Positions 34,401 through 45,883 of a stretch of DNA of 64,000 nt are shown here, piece after piece (the first letter of the stretch is position 1; each line of letters opens with the position of its first letter). Where the stretch lies: contig CAWBZX010000008.1 of the NCBI GenBank assembly GCA_963793295.1, positions 124,001-188,000 on the forward strand. The letters are read 5' to 3'. The notes beneath the pieces were generated by a model. That model saw only the letters and a list, made by a program, of their open reading frames with translations. It was not told the DNA's origin and did no database searches. The DNA is from JAHDHW01 sp963793295 (GTDB lineage: Bacteria; Bacteroidota; Bacteroidia; Chitinophagales; Saprospiraceae). The position numbers and the translations under genes were made by a program.

Positions 34401-37376
34401 ATGAAACTTAAAATTGACTATTTAAAATGCGCATTGCTGCTCTTGGCAATTGTGGCGATGGGAAGCTCTGCTCTGGCACAGCGTACCATTACTGGTACTA
34501 TGACGGATGCTGAGACTGGGGAAGCTCTTATCGGAGCCTCTATTCTAGTAGTCGGAACTTCCCAAGGTACTGTTACCGATTTCAACGGATCTTATACACT
34601 TGAAGTGCCAGAAGGATCCACTGAATTACAGTTTTCTTATACTGGATTTGTTACTCAGGTTATAGAAATTGGTGCTTCGAATGTATTGGACCTTGCCCTT
34701 ACAGCGGGTTCTTTGCTCGATGAGGTTGTTGTGATCGGTTATGGTACAGCGAAGAAAAGCGATCTGACCGGGTCTGTTGCTACATTGAATTCAAAAGATT
34801 TCAACATGGGTGTTGTGACTGCTCCTGATCAATTGATCCAGGGTAAAATCGCAGGTGTCCAAATGATCAACAATTCTGGGATGCCAGGAGGAAGAACTAC
34901 GGTAAGGATTCGTGGTAACTCGTCTGTAAGAACGGGTTCTGATCCACTCTATGTAATAGATGGCGTTCCTTTGGATGGCCGGACAGCCCGACCATCATCT
35001 ATTCAATCAGAACTTGGTGCTACGGAAAATTCAAATCCTTTGAATTTTATTAATACACTGGATATCGCGTCTATGGTTGTATTGAAAGATGCTTCAGCTA
35101 CTGCTATCTATGGATCAAGAGGTGCAAACGGAGTAGTATTGATCACCACCAAAAAACCTCGAGTTGGCGAACCACAGATTGATTTTAACGCTGCGGTTGG
35201 TATCAGTAATATTCTGCGAAAATATGACGTCTTGGATGGTGCTGGATATAGAAATGCATTATCTCAGTATGGTATTACTAGTTCTAGTGCTGATAAAGGA
35301 AGCAGCAGCGATGCTCAAGATGAAATCACAAGAACTGCTGTATCCCAAATATACAACTTGTCTGTTGGCGGAGGAAATGAAAATGGAACTTACAGAGTTT
35401 CATTAGGGCTGACGGATCAAGATGGTATTATCCTGACTAATAACTTTAAAAAATACAATGCGTCTTTATTTGGTTCTTATAAGTTTTTAGAAAGCAAACG
35501 ATTAGGACTGGATATCAATTTGATTACTTCACAAACAACAGAAACCACGGTACCAGTTTCTGATAATAATGGATTTACTGGAGATATTATTACTCAGGCT
35601 TTACAATGGAACCCGACTCAAGACCTAAGAAATAATGATGGCTCCATTCAAAGAGCTGATGCAGCTACTACTATTAATCCATTGGAGTTTATTGAGGCTT
35701 ACGATGATATATCTAGAGTTAGTTCAATTCTGGCTAGTATCATTCCTTCCTTTAAAATTACGGATGATTTGACCTATAAATTCATTTATAGCATCAATCA
35801 ATCAAGGGGAGAACGTGTGACTAATATTTCAAACAGTCTCAATCTACAAGGCATTGAAAAAACAGTTGATAAAGATGGGGGATTAGCATATGTGGCGAAT
35901 AATGTCTTAACCACTCAACAGCTTACACATACGCTTGATTACAATGTTGATCTTACTTCTAACATGAATTTAAATGCAGTGATTGGATATGAATATATGG
36001 ATTTCAGATATAGGGGATCCTGGCTTGGTGCTTTTGATTTTATCACTAATGATGTCCCGTATTCAAATATTGTTCAAAATTCTACTTCCAGTTCTCGATT
36101 AATGGCGTCTTTTGAAGACCCAACTACAGAGTTGCAATCCTATTTTGCCAGGGTTAACTTTAATTTAAAAGATAAATATTTACTTACCGCGACGTTTAGA
36201 GCGGATGGTTCTACCAAGTTTGGTGAAAATAACAAATATGGTTATTTCCCCTCAATAGGTGCAGCCTGGAATATTTCTAAGGAAGAGTTCATGTCAGGAG
36301 GAGTATTTGACGATTTGAAACTTCGAGTAGGTTGGGGACAAGTAGGTAACCAGAACTTCCCATCGGGTGCTTCACAATTCCAGTATGTTTTGACTGATAA
36401 TGGAGGTTCTAAAAGAAATAATGTGGCCAACCCTAATTTAAAATGGGAAACTTCAACAACGATTAATGCGGGTATTGATTTCGCATTATTTGATTACAGA
36501 TTGACAGGTACAGTGGATTATTTTAACAAATCTACGGAAGACTTGCTCTTCAACTTTCTAGCAATTCCTCCAGCTCCGGATACAAGATATTGGACCAATT
36601 TACCAGGGAAACTAATTAATAGTGGTTTTGAAGTAACCTTAAATGGTGTGATTGTGACTAATGATAAACTAACTTGGAATTTAGGTGTTAATGCGGCATT
36701 CATTGAAAATAAAATGACAGAATATAACGGCCCAACGATTAATACCGGTCAAGTGTTCGGACAAGGTATCTCCTCAGTAACAATACAGCAAATAGCAAAT
36801 GACCAGCCTTTGAATGTTTTCTATATGGCAACTCATACCGGAATAGGTGAAGATGGACAATCCATTTTTGCGAATGGAGGTGAAAATACTTTCGTAGGTG
36901 ATCCTAATCCAACTGTTATTCTTGGTATTACCACTTCATTAATTTTTGGAGATTTTGATTTGGGATTAAACTTCAACGGTGCTTACGGACATGAAATTTT
37001 TAACAATACTGCAGTTTCAGTTGTAAATATTGGTAACTTAGGGACCAGAAATATCGATGCTAAGCTTATCGGTCCACAACCTCCGGAATCTATTACAAAC
37101 CCTATAGCAGCTTCTACAAGATTCCTGGAAAAAGGAGATTACATGAAATTGGCTAATGCAACGATAGGATGGAATTTTGGAGATATTGGTAACGTGCTAA
37201 AAGGTGGTAGACTTTATATCACAGGCGCGAATTTGTTTATCATTACAGATTATACGGGATTTGACCCTGAAGTAAACACAGTAAATGATACTGCAGGTGT
37301 TCCTTCATTTGGTATTGAATATACAACTTACCCGACTGCACGATCCTTTATTTTAGGTGTTAATTTTTCATTTTAA
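34401..37376 (+). CDS. susC: SusC/RagA family TonB-linked outer membrane protein
   Basis: This encodes 991 residues, typical for SusC. A signal peptide (ending SSALAQ) leads to a carboxypeptidase-regulatory-like beta-domain (about residues 27-105, RTITGTMTDAETGEALIGAS, GTVTDFNGSYTLEVP). A TonB box region and the conserved VVVIGYGTAKKSDLTGSVA follow. Next come the plug domain (about 115-250, IRGNSSVRTGSDPLYVIDGVP, ASATAIYGSRGANGVVLITTK; each quoted in part) and a long beta-barrel ending in LGVNFSF with a C-terminal Phe. It should form the outer-membrane channel through which the ligand held by SusD enters with TonB energy. The susD gene follows after 26 bases. The substrate cannot be read from this protein. 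Confidence 0.95.
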   Translation: MKLKIDYLKCALLLLAIVAMGSSALAQRTITGTMTDAETGEALIGASILVVGTSQGTVTDFNGSYTLEVPEGSTELQFSYTGFVTQVIEIGASNVLDLALTAGSLLDEVVVIGYGTAKKSDLTGSVATLNSKDFNMGVVTAPDQLIQGKIAGVQMINNSGMPGGRTTVRIRGNSSVRTGSDPLYVIDGVPLDGRTARPSSIQSELGATENSNPLNFINTLDIASMVVLKDASATAIYGSRGANGVVLITTKKPRVGEPQIDFNAAVGISNILRKYDVLDGAGYRNALSQYGITSSSADKGSSSDAQDEITRTAVSQIYNLSVGGGNENGTYRVSLGLTDQDGIILTNNFKKYNASLFGSYKFLESKRLGLDINLITSQTTETTVPVSDNNGFTGDIITQALQWNPTQDLRNNDGSIQRADAATTINPLEFIEAYDDISRVSSILASIIPSFKITDDLTYKFIYSINQSRGERVTNISNSLNLQGIEKTVDKDGGLAYVANNVLTTQQLTHTLDYNVDLTSNMNLNAVIGYEYMDFRYRGSWLGAFDFITNDVPYSNIVQNSTSSSRLMASFEDPTTELQSYFARVNFNLKDKYLLTATFRADGSTKFGENNKYGYFPSIGAAWNISKEEFMSGGVFDDLKLRVGWGQVGNQNFPSGASQFQYVLTDNGGSKRNNVANPNLKWETSTTINAGIDFALFDYRLTGTVDYFNKSTEDLLFNFLAIPPAPDTRYWTNLPGKLINSGFEVTLNGVIVTNDKLTWNLGVNAAFIENKMTEYNGPTINTGQVFGQGISSVTIQQIANDQPLNVFYMATHTGIGEDGQSIFANGGENTFVGDPNPTVILGITTSLIFGDFDLGLNFNGAYGHEIFNNTAVSVVNIGNLGTRNIDAKLIGPQPPESITNPIAASTRFLEKGDYMKLANATIGWNFGDIGNVLKGGRLYITGANLFIITDYTGFDPEVNTVNDTAGVPSFGIEYTTYPTARSFILGVNFSF

Positions 37377-37402
37377 ACAAATAAATCATAAATAAAATAG
37401 AT

Positions 37403-38926
37403 ATGAAATTTCAAAAATTATTAATACTAAGCCTGGTGTTTTTAGGACTTTCGGCTTGTACTGATCTGAAGGAGGATCTTAATGATTCCCTGACGCTAGA
37501 ACAATCGCTAGCACTTTCCAACCCGGCTTCTATTTTACAATCTACTTACGAATCTTTTAGGACCCCTTACTTAGGGCAAGACAATAATTTTGCATTACAG
37601 ACAATGAGCGGTGACGAAGCTATGGGACCAACCAGAGGACCTGACTGGGATGATGGTGGTGTATGGAGAGCAATGCACAACCATACCTGGGCCCCAACGG
37701 CTTCACGCCCTTCAGACACTTTTAATGGGATATTACAGATCGTATTTAACGCATCTGATGTACTCAATTTTTCTCCATCTGCTCAGCAAGCCGCAGAAGC
37801 GAGATTTTTAAGAGCTTTTGCTATGTTTTCCATGGCGGATCTATGGGGACAAGTTCCTGTTAGAGTTGTTGGTACATCAAGTGAAGACCTATTAAATCCT
37901 TCACTAGTTTTAACTTCACAAGAGGCAGTGGATTTTATCATTGCTGAAGTTACTGAGATCATGGATGACTTGCCTGATGGGCCGGCTTATGTGGCCAATA
38001 AAGATGCGGCTAAAGTACTTTTGATGAAGACCTATTTGAATAGAGGCACCTTTGCAGACAAAATTAACCCTAAGTTTGATGATGCTGATATGCAAATAGT
38101 AAGTGATTTGGCAGATGACATTATTGGATCTGGTAAATACAGCATTCAGGATAATTTCTTCGATAACTTTATTCCAGATAATGGTGAAACTTCTACAGAG
38201 TTGATTTTTACGCTTCAGAATATTAGAGGTGTATCAGGTGGTAATGTAAGACACATGTATCATAGCGGATTACACTACAATCAAAATCCAGCTGGCTGGA
38301 ACGGATTCTGCACCCTTGGTGATTTCTACGACAGTTTCGAAGCCAATGACGATCGTTTAGGCATGGCTTATCCTGGTATCACCGATGTAGGAGGTGTTAG
38401 AGTTGGGTTCCTGGAAGGGCAACAGTTTGATGGAGATGGTAATGCACTGGAAGATAGAAAAGGTAACCCACTTGTGTTTTCCAAAGAAGTTGCATTGACC
38501 GAATCCGACCCAAATACTCTGGAAAGAACAGGAATTCGTGTTGCAAAATATGCAGTTGATTATTTTATAGATAGTGATCTTACAGAGCATGATTGGGTTT
38601 TCTATCGCTATTCGGATGTGCTATTGATGAAAGCCGAAGCTTTGTTGAGATTAAATCAGGAATCAGAAGCAAGAACTATTGTTAATAGCATACGGGCTAA
38701 AAGAGGGGTAGCTGATTTTACAACACTTGATTTGGATAATCTTCTGGCTGAAAGAGGAAGAGAATTGTACTGGGAAGGCCACCGAAGAACAGACTTGATC
38801 CGTTTTGGAAAGTTTCTGGATGCATGGCATGAAAAACCAGCATCGGGTACAGAGCGTTTGCTTTTCCCAATTCCAGAGAGTCAGTTAGCTGTTAATCCTA
38901 ATCTTACACAAAATCCTGGTTACTAA
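37403..38926 (+). CDS. susD: SusD/RagB family nutrient-binding outer membrane lipoprotein
   Basis: This encodes 507 residues. The N-terminus is a lipoprotein signal with the lipobox LGLSAC (Cys at about residue 19). SusD-type TPR helices are seen in EARFLRAFAMFSMADLWGQVP (about 132-152) and VLLMKAEALLRLNQESEA. The C-terminal motif of the family is present (RGRELYWEGHRRTDLIRFGKF, LLFPIPESQLAVNPNLTQNPGY; each in part). It should sit on the cell surface as the lid of the SusC channel and bind the incoming glycan. A terminator follows at 38954-38978, so susC-susD form one two-gene operon. Confidence 0.95.
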   Translation: MKFQKLLILSLVFLGLSACTDLKEDLNDSLTLEQSLALSNPASILQSTYESFRTPYLGQDNNFALQTMSGDEAMGPTRGPDWDDGGVWRAMHNHTWAPTASRPSDTFNGILQIVFNASDVLNFSPSAQQAAEARFLRAFAMFSMADLWGQVPVRVVGTSSEDLLNPSLVLTSQEAVDFIIAEVTEIMDDLPDGPAYVANKDAAKVLLMKTYLNRGTFADKINPKFDDADMQIVSDLADDIIGSGKYSIQDNFFDNFIPDNGETSTELIFTLQNIRGVSGGNVRHMYHSGLHYNQNPAGWNGFCTLGDFYDSFEANDDRLGMAYPGITDVGGVRVGFLEGQQFDGDGNALEDRKGNPLVFSKEVALTESDPNTLERTGIRVAKYAVDYFIDSDLTEHDWVFYRYSDVLLMKAEALLRLNQESEARTIVNSIRAKRGVADFTTLDLDNLLAERGRELYWEGHRRTDLIRFGKFLDAWHEKPASGTERLLFPIPESQLAVNPNLTQNPGY

Positions 38927-38953
38927 TAATAACCCCGTGATTGAATAAAATTT

Positions 38954-38978
38954 AAGGTCACTCCATTGGGGTGACCTT
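38954..38978 (+). terminator. Rho-independent terminator after susD
   Basis: AAGGTCACTCC (38954-38964) pairs with GGGGTGACCTT (38968-38978) with one wobble and a 3-base loop; T-rich sequence follows. Confidence 0.85.
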
Positions 38979-39010
38979 TTATTATTTTATTATCTTCGTA
39001 GCACCTAACA

Positions 39011-39136
39011 CAAGTTGCGATGCACCTTGCAGATTATGAATTATGAGTAATAAATTATGGATTTCCCCTAACACCTACATTATTTAATTTTTAATCCATC
39101 ATTTATCATTTTCAAGTTGACTTGTATCGCAACTTG
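39011..39136. repeat. Spaced inverted repeat upstream of the first CRTAC1-like lipoprotein gene
   Basis: CAAGTTGCGAT (39011-39021) and ATCGCAACTTG (39126-39136) are perfect 11-base inverted copies; allowing one mismatch they extend to 14. They enclose 104 AT-rich bases with short direct repeats of ATTATGA. No transposase or target-site duplication is visible. It could be a small non-autonomous element or an operator pair. Confidence 0.5.
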
Positions 39137-39147
39137 AATTAACTATT

Positions 39148-42100
39148 ATGAGAAAGTACAATATCATTTTTATCGCCGTTTTTTTTGTTGCGTGTAGTAC
39201 CGAAAACAAACACGCTGATCCACTCCTTTTTGATTTACTGGATGGAAAAGAAGTCGGAATTGATTTCACCAATACTGTAAAAAACGCTCCGGATTTCAAC
39301 ATTTTCAGCTATCGCAATTTTTATAATGGAGGTGGTGTCGCTATCGGCGATATCAATAATGATGGTCTGTCTGACGTTTTTTTGACCGCCAATATGGGTT
39401 CAAATAAATTATATTTGAACAAAGGAGATTGGAAATTCGAAGATATTACGGAAAAAGCTGGAATAGACGAAGCAGAAAAATGGAGCACTGGAGTCGTGAT
39501 GGTAGACCTCAACTCAGACGGCTTGCTCGACATCTACGTTTGCAATGCCGGCTACCAAGAAAACATCGGCCAGGAAAATTCTCTCTTTATCAATAATGGT
39601 GATCTGACATTTACAGAATCCGCTGCGAGCTATGGTTTGAATGATAATGGCTATACTACTCACGCAGGCTTTTTCGATTATGATTTGGATGGCGATTTGG
39701 ACATGTACTTGCTGAATAACAGCTTCATTCCCGCCAACACCCTCAATTATAATAACAAAAGAGAATTGAGAGCTTCCGAATGGCCTGTTAAAGATTTTCT
39801 AAAAGGCGGAGGAGATAAGTTCTTTAGAAATGACGATGGAAAATTTGTGGACATCAGTGAAGAAGCTGGAATTTATGGAAGCCTTATTGGTTTTGGTTTG
39901 GGCGTTACTATTGGCGATGTAAATGGCGACCATTATCACGACATTTATGTTTCCAATGATTTCTTTGAAAGAGACTATTTATATATCAATCAAAAAGATG
40001 GGACCTTCAAAGAAAGTTTGCTTGATTGGATGTCGCACATTTCTCATTCTTCAATGGGTGCCGACATGGCGGATATCAATAACGATGGTTATCCGGAAGT
40101 ATTTGTAACAGATATGCTTCCCGATGACGAGTATCGTTTAAAAACTACATCTACCTTTGATAACATCAATCTTTACCATCTCAAACAAAAACAAGGTTTT
40201 TATCATCAGTTTATGCAAAATACATTGCAATTGAATGATGGAAATAACGGCTTCCTCGAAATGGCTAACTACAGTGGTGTTGCTGCTTCGGATTGGAGCT
40301 GGGGAGCATTGATGTTTGATGCAGACAATGATGCGTTTACTGATATTTATGTTTGTAATGGCATTTATCATGATGTTATTGATCAGGATTTTATCGATTT
40401 TTTTGCCAATGAGTTGATCCAAAAAATGGCTTTGACAGGTAAGAAAGAAGAATTGGATTCTGTAATAAATAAAATGCCTTCCGTAAAAATCGCCAACAAA
40501 GCATTCAGGAATCTGGGCAACCTGAAATTCGAAGATGCCACTGAAAAGTGGGGATTTCATACGCCTTCTTTTTCCAATGGTTCTGCTTACGGAGACCTTG
40601 ATAATGACGGAGACCTTGACTTGGTTGTAAATAATGTCAACCAGGAAGCTTTCATTTATCGTAATAATTCTGAAACTCAAACGAATAACCATTACTTAGA
40701 GATTCGTTTGAAGGGACCAAAAAACAACCAATTTGCAGTAGGCTCAAAAATCCAACTACATCTGGGAAACTCCATTATCAACAGGCAATTAATCCCAACA
40801 AGAGGTTTTCAATCATCAATCGACTATCAAATGCCAATTGGTATCGGAGAGGCAGAAAAAGTTGATTCAATGAAAATAATTTGGCCTGACCATTCTGTTT
40901 CTTTGATGGTCAATCCACCTATTGATACGATTCTTGAAATAAATTATGCTAATCGAACAAAAGCTGGGAAAGCGATCACCGATTCAGGTGTTTCAAGCTT
41001 GTTTACAAAAGTAGAAAACGATTTTGATCCACATCAGGAAAATGATTTTATCGATTTTTATTACGAAAGAAATGTTCCTGTGATGACTTCGCAAGAAGGA
41101 CCTAAAGCAGCCGTTGCTGATGTAAACGGTGATGGCCTTGATGATATCTATATTGGAGGTGCAGGTGGAGAATCCGAAGAACAAGGGCGACCAAAAACGC
41201 CTGGACAACCTGGACAACTTTATATAAATAGTGGTAACGGTTTTTCCAAATCGGAACAAAATGTTTTTGATGAATTCAGAGATTATGAAGACACGGCTGT
41301 AAGTTTCTTCGATGTTGATGGCGATGGAGACCAAGACCTTTATATTGGCTCAGGAGGCAATGAACAGAACTTTAATTTGATGCGAGATAGAGTTTATATC
41401 AACGACGGTAAAGGTAATTTTGAATACAATTCAATTTCTCTGCCCAAGAATACTACGAATACAACGGTGGCTATTCCTTACGATTTTGACGAAGATGGTG
41501 ATATTGATTTATTTGTTGGGAGCAGGTCAGTCCCTGGAAATTATGGCAAAACACCACCCAATTATCTTTATGAAAATATCGGTAAAGGACGTTTTGTAGA
41601 TGTAGCGAGGTCAGAAAATCCTGAAATTTACAATATCGGAATGGTCACAGATGCAAAATGGATAAATGTCAATGGCGGACCTCAAAAAGAACTGGTTTTG
41701 GTAGGTGAATGGATGGGGCCAGCTATTTTTACTTACAATGGATCAGGCTTTGAAAGATTGGCTACCAACCTATCTGAATACGAAGGATGGTGGTATGCTG
41801 TTGAATCTGATGATATTGATAAAGATGGTGATGAAGATTTGGTATTAGGTAATCTTGGTGAAAACTTTTACCTGAAAGCCAGTAAAGATGAACCGTTGAA
41901 ACTTTGGGTATATGACTTTGATGAAAACGGGCAGGCTGATAAAATTATTACTAGGACGATAGGTGGCAAAGATATGCCGGTGCCTATGAAAAGAGACTTA
42001 ACTGATCAGATTTCATCTTTGAAAAAACAAAGCTTAAAGCATGTTGATTATGCAAAAAAATCAATTCAGGATTTATTTTCTCCTGAATTACTGGAGCAGG

Positions 42101-42513
42101 CAGAAGTTAGGCAAGCCAATTTTATGAAATCTGTGGTTGCCATCAACAATGGCAATGGTGAATTTGAAGTCGTGGCTTTAGCACCCGAAGTTCAATTGTC
42201 CTGTGTTAATGCAGCTTTGTTTGCTGATTTGAATGACGATGGTTACAACGATCTCGTAATGGGAGGAAATAATTACGACTTTCTACCTCAGTTTTCGAGA
42301 TTGGATGCAAGTTTTGGACATGTACTTTTAAATGATAAAAAAGGAAATTTTATGTATTTGTCTAATAAAGATTCCGGATTTTACATCGAAGGTGAAGTTA
42401 TGCAATTGAAAGAAATCGAAATGGGCCGGGAATATTTTTTAATGGCACTAATTAATAATCAAAAACCAGTAGTCCATCGTCTGGACAAAAAAAGTAAGTT
42501 AGAAAATGAGTAG
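39148..42513 (+). CDS. CRTAC1-like VCBS/ASPIC-UnbV lipoprotein, first of a coupled pair
   Basis: This encodes 1,121 residues. A lipoprotein signal with lipobox FFVAC (Cys at about residue 16) is followed by FG-GAP/VCBS repeats (about 70-500: DINNDGLSDVFL, DLNSDGLLDIYV, DYDLDGDLDMYL, DVNGDHYHDIYV, DLDNDGDLDLVV), an ASPIC/UnbV domain (about 505-595, with IIWPDHSVSL) and a second set of VCBS repeats (about 640-1090: DVNGDGLDDIYI, DVDGDGDQDLYI, DFDEDGDIDLFV, DLNDDGYNDLVM). The acidic loops should bind calcium and build beta-propellers. It should be lipid-anchored on the outer membrane. Such proteins often accompany SusC/SusD pairs, though their task is not known. The stop overlaps the start of the next gene by eight bases, pointing to translational coupling. 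Confidence 0.92.
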   Translation: MRKYNIIFIAVFFVACSTENKHADPLLFDLLDGKEVGIDFTNTVKNAPDFNIFSYRNFYNGGGVAIGDINNDGLSDVFLTANMGSNKLYLNKGDWKFEDITEKAGIDEAEKWSTGVVMVDLNSDGLLDIYVCNAGYQENIGQENSLFINNGDLTFTESAASYGLNDNGYTTHAGFFDYDLDGDLDMYLLNNSFIPANTLNYNNKRELRASEWPVKDFLKGGGDKFFRNDDGKFVDISEEAGIYGSLIGFGLGVTIGDVNGDHYHDIYVSNDFFERDYLYINQKDGTFKESLLDWMSHISHSSMGADMADINNDGYPEVFVTDMLPDDEYRLKTTSTFDNINLYHLKQKQGFYHQFMQNTLQLNDGNNGFLEMANYSGVAASDWSWGALMFDADNDAFTDIYVCNGIYHDVIDQDFIDFFANELIQKMALTGKKEELDSVINKMPSVKIANKAFRNLGNLKFEDATEKWGFHTPSFSNGSAYGDLDNDGDLDLVVNNVNQEAFIYRNNSETQTNNHYLEIRLKGPKNNQFAVGSKIQLHLGNSIINRQLIPTRGFQSSIDYQMPIGIGEAEKVDSMKIIWPDHSVSLMVNPPIDTILEINYANRTKAGKAITDSGVSSLFTKVENDFDPHQENDFIDFYYERNVPVMTSQEGPKAAVADVNGDGLDDIYIGGAGGESEEQGRPKTPGQPGQLYINSGNGFSKSEQNVFDEFRDYEDTAVSFFDVDGDGDQDLYIGSGGNEQNFNLMRDRVYINDGKGNFEYNSISLPKNTTNTTVAIPYDFDEDGDIDLFVGSRSVPGNYGKTPPNYLYENIGKGRFVDVARSENPEIYNIGMVTDAKWINVNGGPQKELVLVGEWMGPAIFTYNGSGFERLATNLSEYEGWWYAVESDDIDKDGDEDLVLGNLGENFYLKASKDEPLKLWVYDFDENGQADKIITRTIGGKDMPVPMKRDLTDQISSLKKQSLKHVDYAKKSIQDLFSPELLEQAEVRQANFMKSVVAINNGNGEFEVVALAPEVQLSCVNAALFADLNDDGYNDLVMGGNNYDFLPQFSRLDASFGHVLLNDKKGNFMYLSNKDSGFYIEGEVMQLKEIEMGREYFLMALINNQKPVVHRLDKKSKLENE

Positions 42514-45500
42514 CAAGATTGCCCTTCTGAAACTTTTTATTCTCTTTATTTTAATTTTTAATTCATGCTCTCCACCCCCCACCGGGGATGGGTTTATTTT
42601 ACGGGAAAGCGAGACAACCGGTATTGATTTTTCCAATGACCTAAAACTCACTTTAGACCTCAATATTTTCAACTACATGTATTATTATAATGGAGGAGGA
42701 GTTGGTTCGGGAGATTTTAACAATGATGGCCTTATTGATCTGTTTTTTACCTCCAATTTGGAAGACAATAAAATGTTCCTCAACGAAGGTGGTTTGAAAT
42801 TTAAAGAAGTAACGGCGCAAACGGGAATTTTCAGCGATCGTGGTTGGTCAACCGGCGTATCCATTGTTGATATCAATGACGATGGAATGCTTGATATCTA
42901 TATTTCTCAGGTTGGGGAATTTCTAAATATTAAAAGCAACAACCAATTATTTATTTGCGAAAAAATTGGAGATAATGGAATTCCAGTTTATACTGAAAAG
43001 TCAAACGAATATGGCCTTGATTTAGTCGGCTTTTCAACACAGGCAGCTTTTTTGGATTATGATCTGGATGGCGACCTGGATATGTTTCAATTGAACCACT
43101 CCTTGCATGCCAATGGTACTTTTGGTCAACACAAAGATTTTCAGGGAACGTTTCATCCTCTATCAGGTGATAAGATTTTTAGAAACGATAATGGAAAATA
43201 TGTAAACGTAACCGAAAATGTCGGCATAAACAGTACAGTTATTGGCTATGGCTTGGGATTGGCCATTGGCGATGTCAATTTGGATGGATATCCTGACATT
43301 TATATCGGCAATGATTTTCATGAAAATGACTATCTCTACATCAATCAAAAGGATGGGACCTTTAAAGAAGATTTAATGGAAGCAGATAATGCATACCAGT
43401 CGATTTTCCATGGGAGTTGATATCGCGGATCTAAATAATGATGCTTATTCCGAAATCATCTCTTTGGACATGCTTCCATACGATCCATATATTTTAAAAA
43501 AGTCTCAAGGAGAAAACACAGTTGATGTTTTTAGATTTAAACTCACTTACGGCTATAATTATCAATATGCTAAAAATAATTTGCAGCTCAACAATGGTAA
43601 TAATACGTTTAGTGAAATAGCTATGTATTCAGGCGTTCATGCAACGGACTGGTCCTGGGCACCTTTGTTAGTAGATTTTGACAATGATGGATTAAAAGAC
43701 CTGTTTATTGCCAATGGTATTCCAAAACGGACAAACGATATCGATTACATCAACTTTATCGCAACCGACGACGTACATTATAAAATGAGAACAGGGAATA
43801 TGGAAGAGAAAGACCTTTCGGTGATTGATAGAATACCTGAAATTAAGTTACCCAATAAGTTTTTCCTAAATGCAGGAGGAGTAAAGTTTGAAGACCTTGA
43901 GAAAAATATAAGCAATGTCAAATCCAGCTATTCGAATGGAGCTGTTTATGCTGACTTAGACAATGACGGCGACTACGATCTGGTTACGAATAATATAGAT
44001 GAAAAGGTGTTTATTTACGAAAACACTTTCAATTCAGGTGAAGTTAAAAATGATTATTTAAAAGTCAATTTAACTGGACCAAAAGGTAATCGAAATGCCA
44101 TTGGTTCGAAAATTATTGTTCAAAAAAAGGACGGACAAAAGATTTTCAATGAAAAATTTCCAGTCAGAGGATTTCAATCCAGCATGGAGGGGCCAATATT
44201 GATTGGACTTGGAAATAAGACTGAAATTACTTCTGTCACCATTGTGTGGCCTGATAATACTTTTGAAGAGCTTGATTTCACTCAGCAAAATATTAGTGTA
44301 GCCCACAAATCAGGTTTGCCACAATTCGATTACGAGAAATTCAGAAAATTAGAGAATGAAACTTTCGTTGCAAAGGATATCACTTCTGAAATAAAGATTG
44401 ATGTTGTTCACAAAGAAAACGATTTTGTTGAATTCAACAGGGAATTTCTGATCCCTCATTCAACTTCATCAGAAGGACCTGCTTTGGCTATTGGAGACGT
44501 CAACGGTGATGGCTTGGAAGATGTTTTTATAGGATCGTCAAAAAGAAGAAAAAATTCTATTCTTATTCAAAATGCAAATGGCCAATTTGAAAAATCAGCT
44601 CAGGCGGCAATGGCTATAGACAGCATTTACGAGGAGGTTGATGCTGTATTTCAGGATGTTGACAACAATGGCACTTTGGATCTTTTAATTGCTTCCGGAG
44701 GCAATGAATATTGGGCTCAGGAAGAATACCTTCAGCCCAGACTTTATTTGAATGATGGCAATGGCAATTTCAATCCAAAAAAAGATGCTTTCAACGATAT
44801 CTTCATGACTGCTTCCTGCATTTTGCCCTACGATTTTACAGGCGATGGAAATGTTGATTTGTTCATTGGAGCCAGAGCGCAGCCTTGGGCTTATGGCGAA
44901 ATGCCGCGATCTTATTTGCTGAAAAATGACGGTACAGGCAAATTTACGGATGTCACTACTGAGTATTCTTCAGAATTGGCTTCCGTCGGATTGGTGATGC
45001 ACGGACTTTGGTTTGATTTAGACAAAGACAACGACCAGGATTTGATCCTTTCTATTGAGTGGGATAATATTTATGCTTTTATAAACGAAGACGGACAATT
45101 TCAGAAGAAAGCCTTGACTGATAAAAAAGGGCTTTGGAATTTTACCTTACCTTATGATTTTGACCAGGATGGTGACAATGATCTGATTGCTGGAAACCTT
45201 GGTTTGAATAATATGCTAAATGCTTCACCTGAACAACCTGTCAGAATGTATTATAACGACTACGATGATAATGGTAAAAAAGAACAGATCCTGACTTATT
45301 ACCTCCAGGGAAAAGAAATATTTTTTGCTAACAAAATGGAATTGGAAAAACAGTTGCCAGTAATCAAAAAGAAATTTTTGTATGCTGAGGATTTTGCCAA
45401 AGCTACTATTGCGGATGTTTTGCCAAATGATAAATTAGAATCATCGGTTGTATACGAAGTGGATTATCTGGCTAACTCGATCCTGATCAATGACGGTAAC

Positions 45501-45848
45501 CTGAATTTTAAAACGGAACCCTTACCTTTTAACGCTCAATTTACTCCTTACAAAACCGCAACGGTTATTGATGCAAATGGGGACGATTTGCCGGATGTGT
45601 TTTTAGGGGGCAATTATTACGACTGCAACATCCAGATGGGAAGATATGACGGAGATTACGGAACAATTTTAATCAATCGAGGGGACTGCAAATTTGATGT
45701 AAGTCAACTTAATGGCCTTGCCATCAAAGGCCAGATTCGAAAAATTGAACCACTCAAAGTTGGTGATACCCAGGCTTATTTCGTTGCAAGAAATAATGAT
45801 AGTGCGGTCGTTGTAAAATTTGGCGACGGAACAAAACAGGTGAACTAA
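42506..45848 (+). CDS. CRTAC1-like VCBS/ASPIC-UnbV lipoprotein, second of a coupled pair, frameshifted near 43390
   Basis: Two frames (42506-43420 and 43389-45848) form one protein of about 1,110 residues, paralogous to the one before. The first part has a lipobox (FNSC at about residue 21) and VCBS repeats (DFNNDGLIDLFF, DINDDGMLDIYI, DYDLDGDLDMFQ). The second continues at HTSRFSMGVDIADLNND, where the paralogue has HISHSSMGADMADINND. It then holds more VCBS repeats, an ASPIC/UnbV domain (FPVRGFQSSMEGPILIGLG, IVWPDNTFEEL) and a second propeller (DVNGDGLEDVFI, DFTGDGNVDLFI, DANGDDLPDVFL). One extra base near 43387-43391 would explain the break. The eight-base overlap with the upstream gene suggests coupled translation. 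A very strong terminator follows. Confidence 0.87.
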
Positions 45849-45883
45849 AAGATTTTTAAATTTAGATATCATTTTTAAAAGTG

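Noticed and set aside
39011..39136. An insertion sequence
   Set aside because: There is an inverted repeat but no transposase and no clear target-site duplication, so I report only a repeat.
40138..40692. A 184-codon minus-strand frame inside the VCBS/ASPIC lipoprotein gene
   Set aside because: Long open shadows are common opposite Asp/Asn-rich VCBS repeats; no recognisable domain is present.
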